DNA from: CAUZSM01 sp963582685
GTDB taxonomy: Archaea; Thermoplasmatota; Poseidoniia; Poseidoniales; Thalassarchaeaceae
Reading direction: 5' to 3'
Length of the DNA: 10,346 nt
Assembly: GCA_963582685.1 (NCBI GenBank)
Contig: CAUZSM010000056.1
Coordinates: 1-10,346 of the forward strand
Position numbers and translations under genes: made by a program. Position 1 is the stretch's first letter, and every line of letters begins with the position of its first letter. Positions 1 through 7,315 of this stretch are shown piece after piece. The notes below the pieces were generated by a model, which saw only the letters and a program-made list of their open reading frames with translations, had not been told where the DNA came from and ran no database searches.

Positions 1-792
1 GCCAGAGAACAAATCAGGTGCGGCCGCCTCGACTTTTTGCTTGCCGCCTCGTATCCGTCGCTGGCCCTGCCGTGTACGCCTACGTCCTCGCGAGTCATCT
101 CTCTTATCCTTGAGAAGGACCAGTAGCGGCTCCTCTATCAAAGCGCCTTCGACAACCAATACGTTGCGCTTGTAGCGAAACAACTTGATGTGCCGGTCCA
201 CCAAGCGACCCAATGGCGCTGACATGGTGATGTAACATGCAATCCACGCAGGGAAAATAATCACCTTGTCATCGAACCCCCACGCGCTCTCCCATGGCAG
301 ACTTACATGGTCTACCCTGAACTCCTCGACCATCAGATACATCCAACTGAATACCGCTATGATGAACACCATAGTGAACATCATTGGCTTCATCATGCCC
401 ATTTGCAACTTGGTAGTCTCAGGCATGAGATACATCTGCATCTTCTGGACCTTCTCCATTCTGACGTTGTCGCGAGACATTCGTGCCTCGTTCAGCAACT
501 TTCTCATCTGCTTGTTCCGGTGATTCAGGTGCGCCTGCTTCATCGGGTCCATGAACAACGACCTGAACACAGTATTGACGACCATGATGCCTGAACCAAG
601 AATCCAAACGGTAGGAACGAAGTATTCGTCGTGGAAAGGCAATGAAGGCTCCAAAATGCCCCCAGCAATATTCGCCATTGTGACGCGAATGCCCTCATTA
701 ATGAGCAACAGGGACATCCCGATAAGCAGCACTATTGGCATCAACATCTGCCCGATGGGCATCTCAGGCTGCTCAGGCAGTTCTTCGCTCAC
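1..792 (-). CDS. DUF106 / EMC3-TMCO1-like membrane insertase (YidC-like), 3' end off the window
   Basis: Translating the minus strand from a GTG at 792 gives at least 264 residues with no stop before the window edge, so the C-terminus is missing. Hydrophobic segments lie near residues 14-32, 58-78, 136-154 and 177-195. A long polar, Met/Lys/Arg/Gln-rich helical stretch (about 80-130) separates helices 2 and 3, starting MDPMKQAHLNHRNKQMRKLL. This layout, helices flanking a cytoplasmic coiled coil, is that of the archaeal DUF106 family, related to YidC/Oxa1 and eukaryotic EMC3/TMCO1, which help insert membrane proteins. After residue 228 comes a strongly basic tail (RGRRRTRQGQRRIRGGK), plausibly for ribosome or rRNA contact. 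An in-frame TAG lies just upstream of the reading frame; the start is uncertain: GTG at 792 gives MSEELPEQPEMP, and ATG at 762 is the alternative. Family call from topology and sequence style; no search was run. Confidence 0.82.
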   Translation of the reverse strand, partial: MSEELPEQPEMPIGQMLMPIVLLIGMSLLLINEGIRVTMANIAGGILEPSLPFHDEYFVPTVWILGSGIMVVNTVFRSLFMDPMKQAHLNHRNKQMRKLLNEARMSRDNVRMEKVQKMQMYLMPETTKLQMGMMKPMMFTMVFIIAVFSWMYLMVEEFRVDHVSLPWESAWGFDDKVIIFPAWIACYITMSAPLGRLVDRHIKLFRYKRNVLVVEGALIEEPLLVLLKDKRDDSRGRRRTRQGQRRIRGGKQKVEAAAPDLFSG

Positions 793-900
793 AGACTTGC
801 GGCGCAGTGGACGCTGCTTCAATTCTTTGGGCAGCGGGGGTGGGAATCCCTAGTCCTAGAGCCGGGAAGGATTGAATGCTCATGGGTTCTTCGACCTAGC

Positions 901-1680
901 GTGGAAACTCCGGAACAGGCACTGCGGACCGCTCACTCCCTTGAGGTCGAGGGCAATCTAGAGGTGGCAGCAGAGATACTGAAAGACGCTAGCAAACGCT
1001 GGAAACGGGAGCCGGAATTCAAAATGCGGCACGCACGAGTATTGAGGCGGCTTGGCAGTGACAAGAAGGCGCTGAAGGTGTTCAAGACGGTCATTCGAGC
1101 CCACCCCCAGCGCGCGGATGCTGCGCAGGGTGCGGCAGAATGTGCTCAAGCCATCGGTAAGGCGAAGGCAGCGGAGAAACATTGGAGCCGGGCGTTGTCA
1201 CTCGGGGCTGCTCACGACGTATGCTCTGTTGGTATCTGTCGCTCGATGTGGGTACGCGGAAAACGTGAGGAGTCCTGGCATCAGGCAATCGCAGCATTCA
1301 CTGGAGATGGGAGACGTAGTGTCGCTCTGCACGATTTTCTGAAGGAAATCAGCCCGGCCATTGGACTCAAGGTTCCTGACCTTGATGTCATGGAGACGCT
1401 GGAACTCGATGCCGCTGCTGATGCGCGCGGGAGTGGGCAGGTGACTGGCGGTTCACTTGAATCGCCGCAATTCAGTTCTGACAGCCTCGAATCAATGGCT
1501 GGAGTCGTTAGTGATTCTGCAGCGGCAACTGCGGCAGCAATTCAGGGTGCGCAATCACTTCTCAATGATGACAACAAAGTTGAGGGAAAAATAGACATGT
1601 CTGCTCTGTCGCTGCCTAAGCCTATCATCGCAGACCGCAAAACGGTCGAAATCCCTGAGGATATTCTCGACTTTGACTAG
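901..1680 (+). CDS. TPR-like helical repeat protein, 259 aa
   Basis: Soluble protein starting at GTG 901 (METPEQALRTAHSLEVEG). The frame stays open upstream, but no better start or Shine-Dalgarno sequence is visible, so a leaderless transcript is possible. Residues about 5-135 form paired amphipathic helices with the Ala/Gly/Leu spacing of tetratricopeptide repeats, for example AHSLEVEGNLEVAAEILKDA, then HARVLRRLGSDKKALKVFKT, then AAECAQAIGKAKAAEKHWSR. Such repeats are protein-interaction scaffolds; no enzyme motif is seen. From about residue 165 the sequence becomes Ser/Ala/Gly-rich and probably disordered, ending in an acidic tail, VEIPEDILDFD, that could act as a short docking peptide. It is divergent from the DUF106 gene (108-base spacer) and converges on the large zinc-ribbon protein, with 53 bases between stop codons. 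Partner and role unknown. Confidence 0.72.
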   Translation: METPEQALRTAHSLEVEGNLEVAAEILKDASKRWKREPEFKMRHARVLRRLGSDKKALKVFKTVIRAHPQRADAAQGAAECAQAIGKAKAAEKHWSRALSLGAAHDVCSVGICRSMWVRGKREESWHQAIAAFTGDGRRSVALHDFLKEISPAIGLKVPDLDVMETLELDAAADARGSGQVTGGSLESPQFSSDSLESMAGVVSDSAAATAAAIQGAQSLLNDDNKVEGKIDMSALSLPKPIIADRKTVEIPEDILDFD

Positions 1681-1733
1681 CCGACTAGCGGCTACGCCTA
1701 CGGAATCTCAACACGGTTCCGGTGGTGACCAAC

Positions 1734-4700
1734 TCACTCTGGGAAGGTGAACGAGCAGGAAGAGCACATTGCGTTGCTGGATGGATTGGATGTTTGGCAA
1801 ATCGGGCAATCCCGATCTGCATCTGCTCCGGCATCTCCGCCATTGCTGTTGTTGTTGCCAGTAATCTTGGCCAGCGCATCATCCATCATCGCATCCTCTT
1901 CGGAGAGTGGCTCATCGTCGCCATCATCTGCCTCATCTTCGGCTTCCTCGGCGTCGTCGCCATCGTCGGCTTCCTCTTCCTCGGCTTCTTCCTCAGCAGC
2001 CTCTTCCTCGGCTTCCTCGGAGTCGTCGTCTTCAGCCTCCTCTTCCTCGGCCTCTTCCTCAGTAGCCTCTTCTTCGGCTTCCTCGGAGTCGTCGTCTTCA
2101 GCCTCCTCTTCCTCGGCAGCAGGTTCTAGCTCTGTGGGAACCATTCCGGGGCCTTCTACATCGTCGACCTCGTCGCCGAAAGTGGCCCCATGGACTTCCT
2201 GAGTATCTCCAACAGTGAATTCAGCGGATGGGTCTCCCTTGATTTGGTACAATACCTCGATTCGCTCGCCCTTAGCAATCGTTCCGATGGTCCATGTCAT
2301 CTTCTTGCCATCCTTGGTCTTGTCCTCAGATGTCTTGGCGTCTCTAGTTCCACCTTCGCTGGTGCTAATCTCCCATGATTCGACTTCAAAGGCACCGGGG
2401 ATTACGTCGTGAATGGCTAGGTCCTGTAGCGCGGAGTCAGATCTGTTGTTGAACATAATCATCACTTCGTACATGCCGGCACCTCCAGCGGGGAATACTT
2501 CCTTGCCTGTGTCGAACTTCCTTCGGCGGTGGCTGACCCTTACTGCAGGGGCAGACTGTAGGCCGCGGGTAGCGACCGGTCCGAATCGCTCTGCACTGAA
2601 GTCGATGCGTGCCGGTGCGGCAACTACATCGTTGTCAGGCGAGGGGTCGGGCGCATTCAGTGGATATGTGATGGTCAACTTCCTTCCAGGTGCAAGACCA
2701 ATCGGCCCCTTGGTGCCGATTGTAAGCAACATCGTGTGACCGGGACCATCTGGTGATACGCGGTTTTCCTCAAGAGTAATCTCTTCCTTCATCTCAATAC
2801 GGTATTGGTCACGAATCAACTCGTTGCCATCAATCGCAGCCTTGACCGAATCAGCGGCAGGTGCGCTGAATACTCCGGGAATGTCATCGGTAATGCGCAG
2901 CAGATTGATGGTAGCGGAACCGGAGTTCTCAATCTCCATCACTACTTCCAGTTCAGTGCTGACGTAGGAACGCAGCACATCCTTTGAGTAGCTCTTGCTG
3001 ACCTCAGCCTCTAGAATCTCAATGATATGTGGCTCAAGAGCGAGTGCTCCCGAGGTAGCCTCGGCGCATCGCGGAATCACTGTGTACAGGAGTTCCTGAC
3101 TGAAGGTTGGCTTTTCGGTTGAATGAACTACCTCAACACCACTCTCCCAACGGCCATCTGGTAGAACATCGTCCACAACATCCGCTATGTCGAATAGGGG
3201 GCCACTTTCACCAGTCAACTGAACAGACAACTTGGTCAAATCGACGGTGAAGGACGACCGGTTCTCAAACACGGCTTGGCAGCGCCAGTTGTCCGGCCTC
3301 TCATCCTCATCAACCACCATGTACGAGAATCCACGGCAGTTCGCCTCGATCTCGTGGAATGACAGTCCAGACAGGGTTGCATCCGCTTCGTATGTCGCAG
3401 TCGCAACACCAGCATCGATGGTATCGATGGCCTCAGCAGTCACAGAAGTTGGAATCGACAGGGTTTGCTTCTCACCCGGGGCCATTCGGCCAACGTTCCA
3501 AGTCAAGGTATCGCCCTGCTTCTCGAATCCATCTCCATCACCGACTGAAATCTGAACGGGGAAGGCTCGGGAGACGACGACCTCGCTGATATTCACGGGT
3601 CCGACATTCTCGACTTCCAACTCAAGACTGATTTCGTGAGCATCACCATCTCTGACAACGGAGGTGCTTCGCTCCTGACTACGACTTGGATTGGTGTCGA
3701 TTCGCTCGCGAAGAACCAACATTCTGGGTCCTGCAACGCCATAATCGATAGTGTGCTCACCATCAGCATCCAACTCATTGAATGGCACATCGGTAGAATC
3801 GAGGTCGGTGTGGTCGATACCATGCAGAGTGATGTCGATGTCCCAAAGTCGGTCCTTTTCCGAGGGGTTGTGCAGTCTCATCGTACCCGTCACTTCTTGC
3901 TTGACGACAGAACCGTCGGCCGAGAGAAGAGATTCCTCAGCCTCAGTGAGAGTGCCGAATAGTTTGTCTCCGGGAATCCCATCGACGTCGCCAGCATCTC
4001 GAATGTTGCCGCCGTCCCTTTTCTCTGGCGGAGCGATATACACTTCCTCCTCCTCAGGTTCCTCCTCGATTTCCTCATCATCCGAGGGTCCTAGCAGGTC
4101 GAGTGGTGCGGGAGGCATTTCTTCCTCAGCTTCAGATTCATCTTCTTCCTCGCCCTCATCAGCCCCATCATCCTCTTCATCCTCTGAATCATCCTCATCG
4201 GAATCATCAGTCAACAACTCAAGGTCTGGCGGCGCAGGTGGTGGTGCGACATCATCTTCGTCGTCATCCGCCTCATCATCATCTTCCATATCACTGAGTA
4301 AATCCATGGGGTCAGGAGGTGCCGGAGGCATCTCTGGTGGAGCCGGTGTTGCATCCAAGTCAGGGGGTGCCGGTGGTGCATCCGGGGGTGCCGGTGGTGC
4401 ATCCGGGGGTGCCGGTGGTGCATCCGGGGGTGCCGGTGGTGCGTCCATATCCGGGGGAGAGGGTGGTGCATCGGGCGGTGCTGGTGGTGCATCGGGTGGT
4501 GCAGGAGGTTCATCTAGGCTCGGCGGCGCAGGGGGTTCATCATCCAGTCCGGGTGGTGGCGGGGGAGGCGCAGGTGCATCATCCAGTCCGGGAGGAGCTG
4601 GTGGCGCAGGGGGTTCATCATCCAGTCCGGGAGGGGCTGGTGGCATGGGCGGCATTTCAGGTGGCATAGGTGGTGCATCGTCAGAGTTTTCGTCAGTCAT
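1734..4700 (-). CDS. Large acidic multi-domain protein: Pro/Asp repeats, Ig/DUF11-like domains, C-terminal zinc ribbon, 988 aa
   Basis: I do not recognise the full architecture. In order: residues 10-130 are built of PPAPPD, PPAPPGLDD and related units; 136-220 are extremely Asp/Glu-rich with short Pro islands; 245-350 is a globular lead-in; about 352-445, 450-560, 575-685 and 735-840 look like beta-sandwich domains of DUF11/CARDB type (repeated pattern of a strand with an N residue, then DDIPGVF or HDVIPGAF, then LAPGRKLTITY or IAKGERIEVLYQI); 861-930 is Glu/Ala/Asp repeats; 965-982 is a zinc ribbon, CPIC-x10-CSSC. DUF11-type domains usually sit on secreted surface proteins, yet no signal peptide or membrane anchor is visible here, and a reduced four-Cys ribbon fits the cytoplasm. 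ATG at 4700 has a GGAGG 8 bases upstream. It may be an adaptor or scaffold using Pro-rich and Ig domains; that is inference only. It is convergent with the TPR gene and divergent from the GTPase gene. Confidence 0.88.
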   Translation of the reverse strand: MTDENSDDAPPMPPEMPPMPPAPPGLDDEPPAPPAPPGLDDAPAPPPPPPGLDDEPPAPPSLDEPPAPPDAPPAPPDAPPSPPDMDAPPAPPDAPPAPPDAPPAPPDAPPAPPDLDATPAPPEMPPAPPDPMDLLSDMEDDDEADDDEDDVAPPPAPPDLELLTDDSDEDDSEDEEDDGADEGEEEDESEAEEEMPPAPLDLLGPSDDEEIEEEPEEEEVYIAPPEKRDGGNIRDAGDVDGIPGDKLFGTLTEAEESLLSADGSVVKQEVTGTMRLHNPSEKDRLWDIDITLHGIDHTDLDSTDVPFNELDADGEHTIDYGVAGPRMLVLRERIDTNPSRSQERSTSVVRDGDAHEISLELEVENVGPVNISEVVVSRAFPVQISVGDGDGFEKQGDTLTWNVGRMAPGEKQTLSIPTSVTAEAIDTIDAGVATATYEADATLSGLSFHEIEANCRGFSYMVVDEDERPDNWRCQAVFENRSSFTVDLTKLSVQLTGESGPLFDIADVVDDVLPDGRWESGVEVVHSTEKPTFSQELLYTVIPRCAEATSGALALEPHIIEILEAEVSKSYSKDVLRSYVSTELEVVMEIENSGSATINLLRITDDIPGVFSAPAADSVKAAIDGNELIRDQYRIEMKEEITLEENRVSPDGPGHTMLLTIGTKGPIGLAPGRKLTITYPLNAPDPSPDNDVVAAPARIDFSAERFGPVATRGLQSAPAVRVSHRRRKFDTGKEVFPAGGAGMYEVMIMFNNRSDSALQDLAIHDVIPGAFEVESWEISTSEGGTRDAKTSEDKTKDGKKMTWTIGTIAKGERIEVLYQIKGDPSAEFTVGDTQEVHGATFGDEVDDVEGPGMVPTELEPAAEEEEAEDDDSEEAEEEATEEEAEEEEAEDDDSEEAEEEAAEEEAEEEEADDGDDAEEAEDEADDGDDEPLSEEDAMMDDALAKITGNNNSNGGDAGADADRDCPICQTSNPSSNAMCSSCSFTFPE
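1972..2117. repeat. 66-bp-period tandem duplication coding for Glu/Asp repeats
   Basis: The 80 bases at 1972-2051 recur at 2038-2117, offset 66 bases, with three differences. The offset equals 22 codons, so the frame of the 988-residue protein is kept; the protein shows two copies of a 22-residue unit beginning EAEDDDSEEAEEEA, differing by Thr versus Ala. This points to recent in-frame tandem duplication in a simple acidic region. Confidence 0.85.
4363..4440. repeat. 21-bp tandem repeat coding for (APPAPPD)n
   Basis: Three identical 21-base copies of gcatccgggggtgccggtgg + t lie at 4378-4398, 4399-4419 and 4420-4440, preceded by a partial copy at 4363-4377. Each encodes seven residues (APPAPPD) on the minus strand, near the N-terminus of the 988-residue protein. 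Looser versions of the unit cover about 4310-4670. Perfect identity, including third positions, suggests slippage or recent expansion. Confidence 0.9.
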
Positions 4701-4708
4701 TATTCAAG

Positions 4709-4713
4709 CCTCC
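4709..4713 (-). promoter_or_regulatory. Shine-Dalgarno for the 988-aa gene
   Basis: GGAGG on the minus strand, 8 bases before the ATG at 4700. It fixes this start, which otherwise precedes a simple repetitive sequence that is hard to judge by conservation. Confidence 0.7.
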
Positions 4714-4753
4714 AGATTGCTATTGATGGCGATGCCCCGACATTGGCGGTTGT

Positions 4754-4763
4754 CGTATAATGA
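4754..4763. promoter_or_regulatory. Candidate TATA element in the divergent spacer
   Basis: The A/T-rich cgtataatga stands out in the 138-base spacer between the divergent 988-residue protein gene and the GTPase gene. An archaeal TATA box about 25 bases before transcription start would give leaders of roughly 30 bases (minus) or 50 bases (plus). It could serve either gene; the orientation cannot be decided from sequence. Confidence 0.35.
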
Positions 4764-4781
4764 TTGTTGCGCAAGGGGCAG

Positions 4782-4796
4782 CGGTCCTGTGGACCG
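4782..4796. promoter_or_regulatory. Inverted repeat upstream of the GTPase gene
   Basis: CGGTCC-TGT-GGACCG is a perfect 6-base inverted repeat with a 3-base centre. It lies 42 bases before the GTPase start and about 20-25 bases downstream of the candidate TATA element, so it is placed either as an operator at the transcription start or as a small 5' leader hairpin. Confidence 0.4.
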
Positions 4797-4838
4797 TTGA
4801 GCATGCATTCAGGATAGGGTAGTAGATGCAAAGGGTTG

Positions 4839-5684
4839 ATGAACCAGTCCTTGGAGGCCGATGGCGTGGGCGTATCAGATCAGAGTACACCCCCGGTCCT
4901 TTTTGTGGTCGGGACAGCCGGAGCAGGAAAGTCGACATTGGTGACCGCTTTCCAGCGTTGGTCACGATTCCTAGAGGTGGATTGCATGACCATCAATCTC
5001 GACCCGGGAGCGGAAAGGGTACACTACGACCCTGAGTTCGATGTCCGCGACCTAGTATCGCTGTCTGAGGTGATGGATGAATACGATTTGGGGCCAAACG
5101 GAGCCCAGATTCTCGCGGCTGACCTCGTCGCCGCTCAAGCGCACGACATTTTCGATGAGTTGGCCGGCCTATCTGGAGATCTGCTGGTCGTCGATACGCC
5201 GGGACAAGTAGAACTGTTCGCGTTCAGAGAGGCAAGCAGCCACATGGTCGAAGTTCTCGGGCAGGGGCACGCAGCACTGATTTTCCTATTCGACCCGATG
5301 TTGTCGCAAACAGCATCAGGGTTCGTATCACAGATGCTACTCTCAAGCATCGTGCACTTCCGGCTTGGGCTGCCGACCGCCAACTTTCTGTCGAAGTCGG
5401 ATTTGTTAGAGCCGGACGACCTTGAGCGCGTGCTGTCGTGGGGTGAAGACCTCGACAGCCTCGAAGCAGCACTTTACGAGGAAGCCGGTGGCCAGAGAAC
5501 TGAGTTTGCTATCGGGCAATTACGCATGATGCAGAATGCTGCTATCATGCCTGGACTCATCCCACTCTCCAGTGAACTCGAAGAGGGGCTGGCAGATGTG
5601 CTGACTTTCGCACAAAACGTGTTCGGCGGCATGGCGGACACCCGAGATGGATTCGCGGCAGATATCGAGCATGAACGTGATTGA
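4839..5684 (+). CDS. GPN-loop GTPase (Gpn/Npa3 family)
   Basis: Cytoplasmic P-loop GTPase of the GPN family, homodimers in archaea; the eukaryotic members assist RNA polymerase II assembly and nuclear import. The archaeal role is not settled. Counting from ATG 4839: Walker A GTAGAGKST (25-33), G2 region with NLDPGAE (53-59), the defining GPN loop LGPNGAQ (84-90), G3 DTPGQVELF (119-127), and G4 as SKSD (185-188) after a hydrophobic strand, in place of canonical NKxD; a Ser at this place is common in GPN proteins. Length of 281 residues fits the family. A TTG directly precedes the ATG and could also start translation; no strong Shine-Dalgarno is seen. The stop codon is 9 bases before argF, so the two are probably cotranscribed. 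Confidence 0.93.
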   Translation: MNQSLEADGVGVSDQSTPPVLFVVGTAGAGKSTLVTAFQRWSRFLEVDCMTINLDPGAERVHYDPEFDVRDLVSLSEVMDEYDLGPNGAQILAADLVAAQAHDIFDELAGLSGDLLVVDTPGQVELFAFREASSHMVEVLGQGHAALIFLFDPMLSQTASGFVSQMLLSSIVHFRLGLPTANFLSKSDLLEPDDLERVLSWGEDLDSLEAALYEEAGGQRTEFAIGQLRMMQNAAIMPGLIPLSSELEEGLADVLTFAQNVFGGMADTRDGFAADIEHERD

Positions 5685-5688
5685 GGGG
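5683..5688 (+). promoter_or_regulatory. Shine-Dalgarno for argF overlapping the GTPase stop codon
   Basis: GAGGGG ends 5 bases before the argF ATG at 5694 and overlaps the TGA of the GTPase gene (5682-5684). This arrangement favours coupled translation of the two genes and supports the argF start. Confidence 0.65.
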
Positions 5689-5693
5689 CGGCT

Positions 5694-6641
5694 ATGTCAG
5701 AGCACCTCCTTTCTATAGACGACATTGCTGAGAACTTTCGTGGTATATTGGAATGGGCGATTCGATTCAAGCACGATGACGAGACCAATGAGGGATTCAA
5801 GCCGCTTGACGATATGTCAATCGGCTGTATTTACGAGAAGCCCTCCACACGTACGCGGGTGTCGTTTGAAGTGGGCATCAACAAACTCGGCGGGCATGCA
5901 CTCACACTTCTCAAGGGTGACATTCAGTTGGGGAAATCCGAAACCATTGCTGACACCGGAGCAGTTCTCTGTAGGTATCTGGATGGTATCACCTACCGAT
6001 GTTTTGGGCACGATATGGTTGAGCAACTTGCATCATCTTCCTCTGTTCCTGTGATTAACGCACTGAGTGACAAGCATCACCCCTGTCAGGCCGCTGCAGA
6101 CCTGATGACAATCATGGAGCGCAACCCGAGTTTGGACGGTGAACTGGTCGCTTGGGTCGGAGACGGCAACAATGTGCTGCACGACTTGATGCTGGCCTGC
6201 GCAATCCTCGGAGTCGACTGCACATGGGCGACTCCTGCCGGCTATGAGCCATCTTGTGATGTGGTTGAGAGAGCGCAGAAGTTAGCCGCGGATTCCGGAG
6301 CCAACCTCAGAGGAACCAATGACCCAATAGATGCCGTGACCGGTGCGACTGTCATCTACACTGATGTCTTCGTCAGCATGGGTGAGGGGCATCTTGAGGA
6401 CAAAACCAGCGACTTTGAGGGATTCCAAGTAAACGAGGCACTGGTAGCCCATGCAGCAGATGACTTCGCCTTCATGCACTGTCTGCCAGCGCACCGTGGC
6501 GACGAGGTTACCGATGCAGTGATGGACAGCGAGAACAGCGTGGTATTCGACCAAGCAGAAAATCGGATGTGGGCGCAGATGTCGCTACTCACCTGGTTCT
6601 GCAATCCGATGGCTTGGCAAACCTACGAGGACCTCTTCTGA
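5694..6641 (+). CDS. argF: Ornithine carbamoyltransferase
   Basis: Catalyses carbamoyl phosphate + L-ornithine to L-citrulline + phosphate in arginine biosynthesis (EC 2.1.3.3); cytosolic, usually trimeric or a trimer multiple. The carbamoyl-phosphate motif STRTRVSFE is at residues 51-59, HPCQ at 129-132, the ornithine-side loop DVFVSMG at 224-230, and the catalytic-Cys motif HCLPAHRG at 262-269. The SMG loop together with HCLP separates it from aspartate carbamoyltransferase. GDGNN (156-160) lies where ornithine carbamoyltransferases carry an ornithine-binding Asn. The full length of 315 residues is normal and nothing is missing. It starts at ATG 5694 with a good Shine-Dalgarno. No other arginine genes are nearby; its partner is a GPN GTPase. 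The spacer after the stop holds a weak ATTCC-TGAG-GGAAT hairpin (6646-6659) without a T-run. Confidence 0.97.
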   Translation: MSEHLLSIDDIAENFRGILEWAIRFKHDDETNEGFKPLDDMSIGCIYEKPSTRTRVSFEVGINKLGGHALTLLKGDIQLGKSETIADTGAVLCRYLDGITYRCFGHDMVEQLASSSSVPVINALSDKHHPCQAAADLMTIMERNPSLDGELVAWVGDGNNVLHDLMLACAILGVDCTWATPAGYEPSCDVVERAQKLAADSGANLRGTNDPIDAVTGATVIYTDVFVSMGEGHLEDKTSDFEGFQVNEALVAHAADDFAFMHCLPAHRGDEVTDAVMDSENSVVFDQAENRMWAQMSLLTWFCNPMAWQTYEDLF

Positions 6642-6694
6642 AACGATTCCTGAGGGAATACTCGCAGTAACTTGAGCAAGAGTGGTCATTGCGC

Positions 6695-7258
6695 TCAGTT
6701 ATCGAGGTAAGTGGAGGGTGCGTCATCGCTGTCACTCACCTGCTCCTCAAGTTCTGATTTGTCGACATAGACAGAAACGGCTCCGGTGCGAACCCGGACT
6801 TTCTCGGGGCTGATGTGCTCGATGGTTCCTATCAAGCCACCAGCGGTAGTCACTTTCATCCCGATTCGGAGCGCCCTCTTCTCTTCGCGCTTGAAATTCC
6901 CAGTCACCTTCATCAAATCCTTCAGACTGATCAAGCCGTCATTATTGGCCATCATCCAACCCCAGCCAAGCCAGATTAGCGAGAATATGACTAGGGCGGT
7001 ATCCTGTGCACTCCATACGCCCAACGTGGCCCATACAGGCTGCCCAGTCGAAATACCCGCCACCTCCTGAAGAAACGGGTAGAGATAGAACTTCGAGCGG
7101 GGCTCCCCTCCACCGAGGCCTATCCAGACATTCAACGGAACCAGCAGCAGCAATAGAACGCTACTGACCAGTCCCGCTTTGCCAACCTTCTGGTTCCAAT
7201 GGACCACAGTTTCCCCCGTGCTGAATAGGGCACGAATTGACTTGAAGATTGCCCTCAC
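6695..7258 (-). CDS. YajC-like membrane protein, 187 aa
   Basis: Two hydrophobic segments (about residues 29-48 and 84-103) are followed by a short basic linker and a small domain at about 130-172: RIGMKVTTAGGLIGTIEHIS then VRVRTGAVSVYVDKSELEE. This matches the pattern of bacterial YajC, where a membrane helix is followed by a G-x-x-V-x-T-x-G-G-I-x-G-x-I core and an acidic helix; YajC is an accessory of the SecDF-YajC translocase complex. The extra N-terminal helix and 35-residue loop (49-83, perhaps extracytoplasmic) are not typical of YajC, which is near 100 residues. The GTG at 7258 is the first codon after an in-frame TGA, so no longer start exists. It lies 57 bases downstream of the prenyltransferase gene and is probably in the same transcript. 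A role in secretion is inferred; domain similarity is by eye. Confidence 0.68.
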   Translation of the reverse strand: MRAIFKSIRALFSTGETVVHWNQKVGKAGLVSSVLLLLLVPLNVWIGLGGGEPRSKFYLYPFLQEVAGISTGQPVWATLGVWSAQDTALVIFSLIWLGWGWMMANNDGLISLKDLMKVTGNFKREEKRALRIGMKVTTAGGLIGTIEHISPEKVRVRTGAVSVYVDKSELEEQVSDSDDAPSTYLDN

Positions 7259-7315
7259 TCAGACACTACGCCCTCGTGGTAAGACAAGCCAACGGTATGG
7301 CGGCCCACGAAGCCG

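Noticed and set aside
1722..2202. Plus-strand ORFs rich in Leu/Phe or Ser that look like membrane or mucin-like proteins
   Set aside because: They mirror the Glu/Ala/Asp codon repeats of the minus-strand gene in other frames and have no independent start signal.
4363..4440. CRISPR-like array
   Set aside because: The 21-base units are directly adjacent with no spacers and lie in frame inside a coding sequence.
3751..4800. Long plus-strand ORF with Ser/Gly-rich repeats
   Set aside because: It is the antisense shadow of the Pro/Asp/Glu-rich N-terminus of the minus-strand gene; the composition is explained entirely by the complement of those codons, and the minus-strand frame has real domains and a Shine-Dalgarno.
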